DNA of 14,256 nucleotides from Pseudomonadota bacterium (lineage in GTDB: Bacteria > Pseudomonadota > Alphaproteobacteria > UBA9655), in contig JAKBAL010000009.1 of NCBI GenBank assembly GCA_021809225.1, forward strand, positions 1-14,256, read 5' to 3'. The translations under genes were made by a program, and so were the position numbers. Positions 6,436 through 13,951 of this stretch are shown piece after piece (the stretch's first letter is position 1; the number at the start of each line of letters is the position of its first letter). The notes under the pieces are model-generated. The model saw nothing but the letters and a program-made list of their open reading frames with translations. It was not told where the DNA came from and made no database searches.

Positions 6436-8630
6436 TCAGCTTTCTCCACAAAATTTTTCATTACTTTCTTGATACCCGTATGATCGAAATCAATTTCAAG
6501 TTTATCTCCTTCTAAAGCAATGACAAGTCCATAGCCAAATTTTATATGAAAAACGCGCTGCTGAATTTGAAAATCTTTTTTCTTTAAAGGTGGAGGGGGA
6601 GCCTCAGAAGCGCGCTGTTGAGGCATAGGCGAACGACGAATAAAGGGATGGGTCAGCCCCCCAACATTTGTACGCTCTGTGTGGTCTAAAGGAAGTTCAT
6701 CAATAAACCGAGAAGGAAGGCTTGACTGCCATTGATTGTGCACCCGTCGATTAGCAGCAAAAGTAATAATCGCCTGTTTTCGCGCGCGCGTGAGACCTAC
6801 ATAGGCTAACCGTCTTTCTTCTTCAAGACTAGCACTCCCTCCTTCACCCAAGGCACGGGGATGAGGAAAGAGTCCTTCTTCCCATCCCGCAAGAAATACG
6901 GTATCAAATTCCAGACCCTTAGCACTATGGAGAGTCATAATATTGACCATTTCAGCTCCCATACCCGCGGCATTTTCCATGACTAGGCTAACATGCTCTA
7001 AGAAAGTCGGTAAACTTTCAAATTCATCAATGGCATTTACAAACTCTTTCAAGTTTTCCAAACGTCCCGGCGCTTCAGGCGATTTATCTGTTTGCCACAT
7101 GGCCGTATACCCTGACTCATCCAAAATAATTCGTGCGAGTTCACCATGGGGGGTTGTCTCTAATTGCTTACGCCAGCGGCCAATATCAAAAAGAATTCCT
7201 TCTAAAGCTGTTTTTGCTTTTCCTCTTAACTCGTCTGTTTCCATAAGACGAAGAGTGGCTTCCGTAAGAGAAATTTCTTCATAACGAGCATATTGATGGA
7301 GAGTTTGCAGCGTACTCGTTCCAATTCCTCGTTTAGGTGTGTTAACAATGCGTTCAAAAGCAAGGCTATCGTTAGGTTGGACAACAATGCGCATATAAGC
7401 AAGAGCATCGCGAATCTCGAGCCGCTCATAAAAACGCGGACCTCCAATAACCCGGTAAGGCACACCAAGCGTAATAAAACGCTCTTCAAATTCCCGTGTT
7501 TGAAATCCTGCACGCACAAGGATGGCTATTTCATTGAGAGACTGATTTTTACGTTGGAGAGTTTCCACTTCATCACCTACAAAACGAGCTTCTTCTTCCC
7601 CATCCCATAGTCCTTGAACACGAACTTTTTCTCCCCCCGCCTGTTCGGTCCATAGGGTCTTTCCAAACCGACTCGCATTTTGGGCAATAAGGCAAGACGC
7701 AGCTCCTAAGATATGCGCATTTGAGCGATAATTTTGCTCAAGGCGAATAATTATAGCTCCTGGGAAATCCTTTTCAAAACGAAGGATATTGCCAACTTCG
7801 GCTCCCCTCCATCGATAGATGGATTGATCATCATCACCCACACAGCAGATATTCCCAGATCCTTGTGCTAAAAGCCGAAGCCAAAGATATTGAGCCACAT
7901 TTGTATCTTGATATTCATCCACAAGGAGATAACGAAACTGGGTGGTGTATTGAGCCAAAACATCTGAATGTTCCATAAAGAGTTTTAAACACAAAAGAAT
8001 CAAATCACCAAAATCAACGGCATTAAGAACTTTAAGGCGATTTTGATAAAGGCCATAAACGTGAAGAGCTGCCTTTTCAAAATCTGAACCTGGAGCCGAA
8101 ACTTTCTCTGGCATAAGAGCGCGATCTTTCCACCGACTAATAATAGAGGCCAAAACACGGGGTGGAAATTTTTTCTCATCAATTTCTTCAGCCTTAATAA
8201 TTTGTTTAATAAGGCGCAGCTGATCATCTGCATCTAAAATTGTGAAAGAACTTTGAAGATGCAAAAGTTCTGCATGACGTCTTAATATACGCACACAGAC
8301 CGAATGAAAGGTCCCTAACCATAAACCTTCGGCAGGACCCCCAACAAGACTTGCCACCCTTTCTCGCATTCCCTGCGCAGCTTTATTGGTAAAAGTCACA
8401 GCTAAAACTTGTGAAGGCCAAGCCTTACGACTCAAAAGAATAGCCGCTAATCGTGTTGTAAGAACACGAGTTTTTCCTGTGCCTGCTCCTGCTAAGACAA
8501 GGAGAGGTCCCTCCGTTATCTCAATAGCTTGTCTCTGAGCAGGATTCAAAGAATTCACTTGCTCAATAAATACAGAATTTATATTTTCACGGCCCTCTAA
8601 GGACATATTAGTTGTTTGTGCAAGTGTCAT
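6432..8630 (-). CDS. uvrD: UvrD/PcrA-type superfamily 1 DNA helicase
   Basis: A 732-residue 3'-5' DNA helicase for nucleotide-excision and mismatch repair and removal of stalled complexes. Motifs in order: Q motif (LNPAQRQAI, 28-36), Walker A LAGAGTGKT (46-54), Ia VTFTNKAA (78-85), Walker B VDEYQD (237-242), III GDDDQSIYRWRGA (265-277), IV LEQNYRS (297-303), V TLHSAKGLEFD, VI VGLTRAR. The last 40 residues (FGYGLVIALEGDKLEIDF) match the Tudor-like C-terminal domain of PcrA/UvrD that contacts RNA polymerase, reached through a Pro-rich linker (APPPPLKKK). The start is uncertain: ATG at 8630, or ATG at 8606 (residue 9). Neither has a clear Shine-Dalgarno. First gene of the uvrD-prmA-pepP operon. 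Confidence 0.94.
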   Translation of the reverse strand: MTLAQTTNMSLEGRENINSVFIEQVNSLNPAQRQAIEITEGPLLVLAGAGTGKTRVLTTRLAAILLSRKAWPSQVLAVTFTNKAAQGMRERVASLVGGPAEGLWLGTFHSVCVRILRRHAELLHLQSSFTILDADDQLRLIKQIIKAEEIDEKKFPPRVLASIISRWKDRALMPEKVSAPGSDFEKAALHVYGLYQNRLKVLNAVDFGDLILLCLKLFMEHSDVLAQYTTQFRYLLVDEYQDTNVAQYLWLRLLAQGSGNICCVGDDDQSIYRWRGAEVGNILRFEKDFPGAIIIRLEQNYRSNAHILGAASCLIAQNASRFGKTLWTEQAGGEKVRVQGLWDGEEEARFVGDEVETLQRKNQSLNEIAILVRAGFQTREFEERFITLGVPYRVIGGPRFYERLEIRDALAYMRIVVQPNDSLAFERIVNTPKRGIGTSTLQTLHQYARYEEISLTEATLRLMETDELRGKAKTALEGILFDIGRWRKQLETTPHGELARIILDESGYTAMWQTDKSPEAPGRLENLKEFVNAIDEFESLPTFLEHVSLVMENAAGMGAEMVNIMTLHSAKGLEFDTVFLAGWEEGLFPHPRALGEGGSASLEEERRLAYVGLTRARKQAIITFAANRRVHNQWQSSLPSRFIDELPLDHTERTNVGGLTHPFIRRSPMPQQRASEAPPPPLKKKDFQIQQRVFHIKFGYGLVIALEGDKLEIDFDHTGIKKVMKNFVEKAE

Positions 8631-8637
8631 TATAGGG

Positions 8638-8666
8638 GTTATATCATGGTCTTCAGAGCAATTGAA
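8638..8666 (-). promoter_or_regulatory. Possible promoter of the uvrD operon
   Basis: A good -10 box, TATAAC (8643-8638), is paired at 17 bases with a poor -35, TTCAAT (8666-8661). Transcription would start around 8631, almost at the ATG at 8630. That implies either a nearly leaderless mRNA or use of the ATG at 8606. Confidence 0.3.
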
Positions 8667-8708
8667 TACAAATAAACTTATTCAAAACTGTGGGACCATT
8701 AATACGCT

Positions 8709-10172
8709 TTAAGCAAAAGCAGGTTGTTCATCAAGAATCTGTGTTGATAGTTTTTCAGAAAACATCATAAGTCCATAGCTGATTCCTGAGATAAAAAGAC
8801 CTATAAACCAGGCATAATGATAAAAAGGAACAAAATACTCAAATATTGAATCAGGGCTACAGACTTTTATCTGCACAAGAAATCCTGGAATATTGGGAAG
8901 GATCCCCAGAATAAGAGCGACAATGGCTTTAAAGTTATAACCGCCAAAATAATGATAAACTCCATCACGTTGATAGAGCGCTTCTAGATTTAAGACTGTG
9001 CGACGAATCACAAAATAATCGACAAGAATGATTCCCGCAATAGGGCCAAGCAACGCAGAATATCCAATAAGCCAAGTAAAAATATAGCCCGTTGGATCTG
9101 CGAGAAGTTTCCAAGGCATCATGACAATTCCCAAAATACCTGTGATAAGCCCTCCTCTTCTGAAATTAATATGTTTCGGAGAAAAATTGGAAAAGTCGTT
9201 AGCAGGGCTTACAACATTGGCAGCAACATTCGTCGTAAGTGTGGCCATTAAAATAGTAATGACAGAAACTATAACAATTATGGGATTATCGAATTTCTGA
9301 ATAAGCACGATGGGATCCCAGATAGCTTCCCCATAAATAGCCAGCGTAGAACTGGTAACAGTAACACCAATAAAAGCAAAAAAAGTCATTGTGGTTGGCA
9401 AGCCAAACATTTGTCCTAGAGCCTGAGCACGTTGATTTTTCGCGTAACGCGTAAAATCAGGAATGTTAAGACTTAAAGTTGCCCAAAACCCGATAATACT
9501 TGTTAAGGCTGGAAAGAAAAATTGATAAAACGACGAAGTTGTCTGAAATTGAGAGGTTGTTTGAAAGACCTTGGTAATCCCTTCAGCATTCATATAAGCC
9601 CAGTAAAGCAGGGCGATTCCTCCCAAAATTAAGAATGGGGCACAAAATGTTTCAAGCCATTTAATGGAATTAACTCCCTGCCAAACAAAAAATAGGTTTA
9701 TGAACCAGAAAATCATAAAACAAACAAAAGGGATAAGACCAACCCCCAGCACTTCACCTGTGAAAGTTCCTGCCTCGGGCCACAATTGTAGCACAAGAGT
9801 ATAAATGGCAGTCCCCCCTATCCATGTTTGAATTCCAAACCAACCGCAAGCGACTAGTGCTCTTAATAAGGCTGGAATATTCGATCCCAAAATGCCAAAG
9901 CTTGCCCGAGCCAAAACAGGATAAGGAATGCCATATTTCACTCCTGCATGCCCATTAAGAATCATAGGAACTAAGACAATGAGATTTCCTAAAAATATAG
10001 TAAAAAGAGCCTGTAGCCAATTCATACCTCCCTCAATAAGAGAAGAGGCCATCATATACGTTGGAATCTGTACAGACATTCCAACCCAAAGGGTAAAAAA
10101 GTTAAAACTTGTCCAGTTTTTTTGTTTTTCTGTAACAGGAGCTAGGTCTTCATTCGTGAGAATTTTATCCAT
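8709..10172 (-). CDS. NCS1-family nucleobase/hydantoin:cation symporter
   Basis: A 487-residue inner-membrane transporter with about 12 hydrophobic segments, of the LeuT-fold NCS1 family (uracil, cytosine, allantoin and hydantoin permeases such as Mhp1). Family signatures are QIPTYMMASSL near the N-terminus, YPVLARASFG (84-93), CGWFGIQTWIGG (109-120), GFWATLSLNIPDFTRYAK (228-245) and TNVAANVVSPANDFSN (314-329). By analogy with Mhp1, W111, Q115, W230 and an Asn in NVAAN line the substrate site; the sequence does not fix which base or hydantoin is carried. AGGAG about 11 bases before the ATG supports the start. The 254-base gap upstream (10173-10426) is AT-rich, with no recognisable riboswitch or clear promoter. 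It is probably not part of the uvrD operon, 78 bases downstream, but no terminator is visible between them. Confidence 0.9.
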   Translation of the reverse strand: MDKILTNEDLAPVTEKQKNWTSFNFFTLWVGMSVQIPTYMMASSLIEGGMNWLQALFTIFLGNLIVLVPMILNGHAGVKYGIPYPVLARASFGILGSNIPALLRALVACGWFGIQTWIGGTAIYTLVLQLWPEAGTFTGEVLGVGLIPFVCFMIFWFINLFFVWQGVNSIKWLETFCAPFLILGGIALLYWAYMNAEGITKVFQTTSQFQTTSSFYQFFFPALTSIIGFWATLSLNIPDFTRYAKNQRAQALGQMFGLPTTMTFFAFIGVTVTSSTLAIYGEAIWDPIVLIQKFDNPIIVIVSVITILMATLTTNVAANVVSPANDFSNFSPKHINFRRGGLITGILGIVMMPWKLLADPTGYIFTWLIGYSALLGPIAGIILVDYFVIRRTVLNLEALYQRDGVYHYFGGYNFKAIVALILGILPNIPGFLVQIKVCSPDSIFEYFVPFYHYAWFIGLFISGISYGLMMFSEKLSTQILDEQPAFA

Positions 10173-10426
10173 ATTAAAAAAGACTCCTAAATTAAATTCT
10201 TGCTTTTTAATATAATTTTGAGCAAATGTCGAAATGTTTTTTGTTATTGAAGAGAATAGAAGGTTTCAATTGAATAAAATCTATTAAGGCATTATTTCTA
10301 ATATCTTCATAAATTAAATTGATCTATTGAGAAATCACCCTTGGTTTTCACATGAATACTGTGACTTGCCCTTCATCGTACTGTTACAACGCAGATAACA
10401 TCATTTCTGAAATCTCTTATTCTTAA

Positions 10427-10978
10427 TCATACAGATTTTAAATGATAATATTTGATGTAATTTCCATATAAACCCCCTACACAAAAGGGTGGATGTTTAT
10501 AGACAAATCCCTGACCCCACTTGGATTCAACGAGGTTAGGAAAAACATAAACGCCATAATGGACAGGATGAGTGAAAAGAGTATCGTAATAACAAACAAG
10601 ATCTCCTTCTTTAGGTTCTATGGTAACTGTAAAGTATCCTTCTATCCAATCGTTATCTGGGAGAATGGGCATAAAACTCGGAGGGCTATAGGTTTTAAAG
10701 ATTGCTCCAAAGGCATAGTCATAACAAAATCCTATAAAACGTATAGACTCCACTGACTGTATGGCAGGGATTTTATGGACAAGGCTGTGACCAAATGTTT
10801 GATCTATTTCTTTTCTAATTCTTATGTTTTCCTCAGATTCATCAAACTCAAAATATGAATCATCTCGCAGAGTGCACATGGAATGAGAAATAAGACGTTC
10901 TTCTTTGGATCTCACGAGAGAGACAGGTTGCTTTGTAAGACGATAAAATTGAACCATATCACCATAAGAATCAGGAGT
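10427..10978 (-). CDS. Fragment 3: second Cys/His domain of the split secreted protein
   Basis: 183 codons following the T9 run, beginning TPDSYGDMVQFY, which completes domain 1, then domain 2 with FCYDYAFG, GDLVCYY, HYGVY, VESKWG and YGNYIKYYHL. No credible independent start exists: the frame extends upstream to a formal start at 11101, but those 41 residues are out-of-frame sequence of fragment 2. No terminator hairpin with a T-tract is visible after its stop. Confidence 0.5.
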   Translation of the reverse strand, partial: TPDSYGDMVQFYRLTKQPVSLVRSKEERLISHSMCTLRDDSYFEFDESEENIRIRKEIDQTFGHSLVHKIPAIQSVESIRFIGFCYDYAFGAIFKTYSPPSFMPILPDNDWIEGYFTVTIEPKEGDLVCYYDTLFTHPVHYGVYVFPNLVESKWGQGFVYKHPPFCVGGLYGNYIKYYHLKSV

Positions 10979-11306
10979 AAAAAAAAATATCATGTTGAAA
11001 AATAAAAGGAGTAGAGGGTCCCCATTTTGATTCAACCGTTCCTCCATAAGGAGAATTCCAATTAGGCTTACTTCTTCTATAAATGCCAACATGCTGAACA
11101 TTTATTGCATTTGGATAGAGGACAAGATCCCCATCTTCTGGCATCTGCGTACACTCAAAATATTGATTGACGAGATAATCAACACCGTAAGCCCAACATT
11201 GGGCTTGAATCTCTTGCATGGAAATTCCCGAGACTTGTTCCAATTGTTCACCAAAAACACTTAGCACATATTGAGAGCTGTCTAGGCGCGCATCTTCATC
11301 TTTCAA
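10971..11306 (-). CDS. Fragment 2: first Cys/His domain of the split secreted protein
   Basis: This frame is open from about 11370. The TTG at 11306 is only a formal start and has no well-spaced ribosome-binding site; entry by frameshift from fragment 1 is as likely. It carries QCWAYG, GDLVLY, QHVGIY and VESKWG, the complete core of domain 1, and stops just after the T9 run (HDIFFYS). A frameshifted product of fragments 1 and 2 would therefore be a secreted single-domain protein of about 222 residues. Confidence 0.5.
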   Translation of the reverse strand: MKDEDARLDSSQYVLSVFGEQLEQVSGISMQEIQAQCWAYGVDYLVNQYFECTQMPEDGDLVLYPNAINVQHVGIYRRSKPNWNSPYGGTVESKWGPSTPFIFQHDIFFYS

Positions 11307-11638
11307 TTCTTTAAAAAACCACCTCCTCGTCTTAATGTCGGACTGCAGCCAAACGGTCGCCCATCACGTAAGCACAAAGGCGTAAAGCTATACTCCTCGC
11401 CAATACTCTTGAATCCGGCGAAAGATGCCTTTGATACCTCTACTCTTAAATCCATAGGCCCAAAGGGTGCATATAGTCTTGAATATGTTTCTTGCCCATC
11501 CTTTGCAGAACTTTTTCGATAGATTTGTTTTCCACCCATCGTTCCCAGAAAATCATCAAACTCAAATGCTTGTGCTGGGCAAATACCAGAAAATAAAAAC
11601 CAAAAGCAAAAAATAGCTTCTAAATATATTTTACGCAT
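11303..11638 (-). CDS. Fragment 1: signal peptide and N-terminal part of the split secreted protein
   Basis: 111 codons from the ATG at 11638 to a TGA at 11303. The signal peptide is MRKIYLEAIF plus a hydrophobic core ending in AQA, so it is exported through Sec. The mature part starts FEFDDF and reaches the first repeat (CLRDG, TLRRGGG) before ending six residues after the T6 run. Only weak Shine-Dalgarno similarity precedes the ATG. On its own it would be a short secreted protein without the Cys/His motifs. Confidence 0.55.
   Translation of the reverse strand: MRKIYLEAIFCFWFLFSGICPAQAFEFDDFLGTMGGKQIYRKSSAKDGQETYSRLYAPFGPMDLRVEVSKASFAGFKSIGEEYSFTPLCLRDGRPFGCSPTLRRGGGFLKN
11312..11318 (-). 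promoter_or_regulatory. Candidate -1 frameshift heptamer U UUU UUA
   Basis: Read in the frame of fragment 1 the codons are GGU UUU UUA AAG, so the heptamer has the exact X XXY YYZ phase. A -1 slip enters fragment 2 as AAA GAA UUG. AGGAGG (11327-11322), a strong Shine-Dalgarno-like sequence, lies 3 bases upstream. Such elements stimulate frameshifting, but this short spacing is the one known from +1 shifting in prfB, while the -1 shift in dnaX uses about 10 bases. No clear downstream hairpin is seen. Confidence 0.35.
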
Positions 11639-11923
11639 CTCTAAAACTCTATTAAATTATGTTCACATAAATTTATGTAATAAATTTTTTAATTTTTCAA
11701 TTATTGTTTAATATTTGTAGATAAAAAATATTTAATTTCTTATTCTCCCTTGCTATTTGAGTCTAGCTCTATCAAAATTCTTAAAAATATCGATCTAGTT
11801 TTTGGAAGACATTACAAACCCTGGTCAAGAGAAGTTGTTAAGAATTTACTTTTTAAAGTCCTTTTCAAAAACTCAAAAACCTTTTACTCTTTTAAAAAAA
11901 TTCATAACAAGGAACAGTACTTT

Positions 11924-12523
11924 ATGGCCTTTACCCTTCCCTCCCTTCCTTACAAGGAAGATGCCCTTGAACCCCATCTATCCGCACGCACCCTTAGTTT
12001 TCACTATGGGAAACACCATCAAGCCTATGTGACTAATTTAAACAATCTTATTGCAGGCACAGATCTGGAAGAAAAATCCTTAGAGGAAATTATTCGTCTT
12101 TCAGCCCATAGTTCTGAAAAAGCAGGCATTTTTAATAACGCTGCCCAAGTTTGGAATCATACGTTTTACTGGCACTCCATGCAACCCAACGGAGGGGGCG
12201 AGCCAAAAGGATCTCTTAAACAAAGAATAATAAAGGACTTTGGTAGTTTTGAGGAGTTCGTGAAGCAGTTTAAACAAGCAGGGGCCAGTCAATTTGGCAG
12301 TGGTTGGGCTTGGCTTGTTCTCGAGAAAGATAACAGTTTGAAGGTCATTAAAACAGCCAACGCGGATCTTCCTCTTGTTCATGGCCAAAAAGCGCTGCTG
12401 ACGTGTGATGTTTGGGAGCATGCTTACTATCTTGACTACCAAAATCGTCGGCCTGACTACATCGATATTTTCTTAAACAATCTTGCAAACTGGGCTTTTG
12501 CTCAGCAAAATTTTGAAGGATAA
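11924..12523 (+). CDS. sodB: Iron superoxide dismutase
   Basis: A 199-residue cytoplasmic enzyme that converts superoxide to oxygen and hydrogen peroxide. The start is the ATG at 11924 (MAFTLPSLPY), preceded by AAGGA about 10 bases upstream; the frame also runs back to a TTG at 11750, but those 58 codons look like random AT-rich sequence. Metal ligands are H27, H79, D162 and H166 (DVWEHAYY). The iron-type pattern FNNAAQVWNHTFYW (70-83) has the active-site glutamine at Q75, where manganese enzymes usually take Gln from the C-terminal domain. Other family marks are HHQAYVTNLN (31-40) and GSGWAWLV (125-132). It is divergent from the split secreted gene; the 285 bases between them are AT-rich and I see no convincing promoter or Fur box. 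Confidence 0.95.
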   Translation: MAFTLPSLPYKEDALEPHLSARTLSFHYGKHHQAYVTNLNNLIAGTDLEEKSLEEIIRLSAHSSEKAGIFNNAAQVWNHTFYWHSMQPNGGGEPKGSLKQRIIKDFGSFEEFVKQFKQAGASQFGSGWAWLVLEKDNSLKVIKTANADLPLVHGQKALLTCDVWEHAYYLDYQNRRPDYIDIFLNNLANWAFAQQNFEG

Positions 12524-12536
12524 GTTAAAAGAAGGA

Positions 12537-12648
12537 TCATGAGGACTTCTGTAAAAGAGGGTTGAGAAATTTTCTCATGAACTCTTAAGGTTGCTTCATG
12601 AAAAGTATTTATCCCCCTGAAGTGGATGCTCGTAATAAGACTTCATGA
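12537..12648. repeat. Four TCATGA palindromes and an inverted repeat between sodB and rarA
   Basis: TCATGA occurs at 12537-12542, 12575-12580, 12596-12601 and 12643-12648. TGAGAAATTTTCTCA lies at 12563-12577 (7-base arms around one base), and sequence flanking the first and last TCATGA can pair (TCATGAGGACTT with AAGACTTCATGA, imperfect). The 153-base space separates convergent genes and may form their 3' ends. No hairpin with a T-tract typical of an intrinsic terminator is visible. Confidence 0.35.
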
Positions 12649-12676
12649 GAGGACCCTACATAACCTTCCCAATCCC

Positions 12677-13951
12677 CTAAGAACTTGATTGTTCTCTTAG
12701 CTTTTGCCAATAGGTTAGCCGTTTTTGAATTTCACGTTCAAAACCACGCTCAACAGGCTTATAGTATGTTTTACGCCCCATGTTTTCCGGAAAATAATCT
12801 TGACCCGAAAAACCGCTCGCTGTTTCATGATCATAGACATAGCCTTTGCCATATCCTTCTTTCTTCATGAAATCAGTTGGCGCATTCAGGATATGTTTTG
12901 GCGGCATCAGAGATCCTGACGAACGGACTTCTTTTTGCACTTGAGCATAAGCACGATACAAGGCATTCGATTTTGGCGCCGTCGCCAAATAGATGAGTGC
13001 TTGCGCCAATGCAAGCTCTCCCTCAGGCGACCCTAGTCTTTCATAGGCTTGAACTCCTGCTAAAGCTTGAATAAGGGCTTGAGGATCTGCAAGCCCAATG
13101 TCTTCTGAAGCAAAACGAATCATTCTTCTCCCTATAAAAAGAGGGTCCTCTCCTCCTGCAAGCATGCGCGCAAACCAATACAAAGCCGCATCTGGATCAG
13201 ATCCTCGCAGGGACTTATGCAAGGCACTAATCAGATTATAGTGACCCTCCTGCGCCTTATCATAAAGAGGAGCTCGTCTTGTCACGAGCTCAATAAGTTC
13301 AGGGATTCCCAATGGTTCAGACGGCGTTTCCTCTTCAATCATTTCCACAAGGTTCAAAAGGGCGCGGCCATCTCCATCAGCAAATTCAAGAAGAAGGTCT
13401 TTTGCTTCAGGTTTTAAGGGCAGCCCTTTTTCTGATGCCTTTTCTGCACGTTTTAAGATTTCTTCTAAATCTTCAGGAGAGAGGCGATGAAGAGTAAACA
13501 CCTGACACCGAGATAATAAGGCTCCATTAAGTTCAAAGGAGGGATTTTCTGTTGTCGCTCCCACGAGCGTAATCACTCCCTTTTCCACATAGGGCAAAAA
13601 ACTGTCTTGTTGAGAGCGGTTGAACCGATGAATCTCATCAACAAAGAGAAGAGTCGACTTACCCTCCTCAAATATGTTTTGAGCCCCTTCAAATATTTTC
13701 CGTAGATCCGCCACGCCAGAAAAAATGGCAGAAAGAGAGACAAAAGGAACATCACATGATTTTGCAAGGATCGTCGCAAGGGTTGTCTTGCCCGTTCCTG
13801 GAGGGCCACAAAAAATCATCGACGAGAGCCGGCCTTTTTCAAGCATACGAGATAAAGGTTTTCCTGACCCAATGAGATGACGCTGCCCCACAACTTCACT
13901 TAAAGTTTGAGGGCGCAAACGTTCAGCAAGAGGCCTTGGGTTTTTTGACAC
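12677..13951 (-). CDS. rarA: Replication-associated recombination protein A (AAA+ ATPase)
   Basis: A 424-residue relative of clamp loaders and RuvB (RarA/MgsA, WRNIP1 family) acting at stalled replication forks. Features: RPQTLSEVVGQRHL (13-26), Walker A GPPGTGKT (49-56), Walker B LLFVDEIHRF (101-110), sensor 1 GATTENPSFE (131-140), arginine-finger region LLSRC (146-150), then sensor 2 and the C-terminal tetramerisation part with SEDIGLADPQAL and the conserved tail KGYVYDHE...YFPE. The start is a GTG at 13951 whose first G is the last base of the upstream TAG (TAGTG), so translation is probably coupled to the Deg gene. Full length and apparently intact. Confidence 0.95.
   Translation of the reverse strand: MSKNPRPLAERLRPQTLSEVVGQRHLIGSGKPLSRMLEKGRLSSMIFCGPPGTGKTTLATILAKSCDVPFVSLSAIFSGVADLRKIFEGAQNIFEEGKSTLLFVDEIHRFNRSQQDSFLPYVEKGVITLVGATTENPSFELNGALLSRCQVFTLHRLSPEDLEEILKRAEKASEKGLPLKPEAKDLLLEFADGDGRALLNLVEMIEEETPSEPLGIPELIELVTRRAPLYDKAQEGHYNLISALHKSLRGSDPDAALYWFARMLAGGEDPLFIGRRMIRFASEDIGLADPQALIQALAGVQAYERLGSPEGELALAQALIYLATAPKSNALYRAYAQVQKEVRSSGSLMPPKHILNAPTDFMKKEGYGKGYVYDHETASGFSGQDYFPENMGRKTYYKPVERGFEREIQKRLTYWQKLREQSSS

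Larger units (their letters stand above)
10427..11638 (-). pseudogene. Secreted two-domain NlpC/P60-like protein, frame broken twice in T runs
   Basis: Three consecutive frames make one protein of about 403 residues if one base is added to the T6 run (plus-strand A, 11313-11318) and one removed from the T9 run (plus-strand A, 10979-10987). Residues 1-24 are a signal peptide cut after AQA. Two diverged repeats follow: about 80-234 with C148, GDLV 170-173, H183 (HVGIY), VESKWG 202-207, H216 and YGDMVQFYRL; and about 248-400 with C305, GDLV 345-348, H360 (HYGVY), VESKWG 370-375, H382 and YGNYIKYYHL. The Cys-helix, GDLV and HxGxY pattern resembles NlpC/P60-type cysteine hydrolases that cut peptidoglycan or amide bonds; this is inference. 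Repeat similarity crosses both break points (TLRRGGGF aligns with TLRDDSYF), which argues they were one gene. No other stops interrupt it. It could be a pseudogene, a sequencing artefact, or a gene using slippage. Confidence 0.7.

Noticed and set aside
6943..7284. Plus-strand open frames opposite uvrD, and similar antisense frames opposite traD, int, prmA and rarA
   Set aside because: They mirror real genes, lack ribosome-binding sites and recognisable domains, and show compositions expected of antisense frames.
10979..11101. Independent start for the third fragment of the split secreted gene
   Set aside because: The first 41 residues of that frame overlap domain 1 in the wrong phase and show no family similarity or ribosome-binding site.
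11576..11638. Lipoprotein signal (C20 in FSGIC)
   Set aside because: The residue before Cys is Ile, which does not fit the lipobox; cleavage after AQA by signal peptidase I fits better.
11750..11923. 58-codon N-terminal extension of sodB from a TTG
   Set aside because: The extension has no similarity to the family, while the ATG at 11924 gives the standard FeSOD N-terminus with a Shine-Dalgarno at suitable distance.
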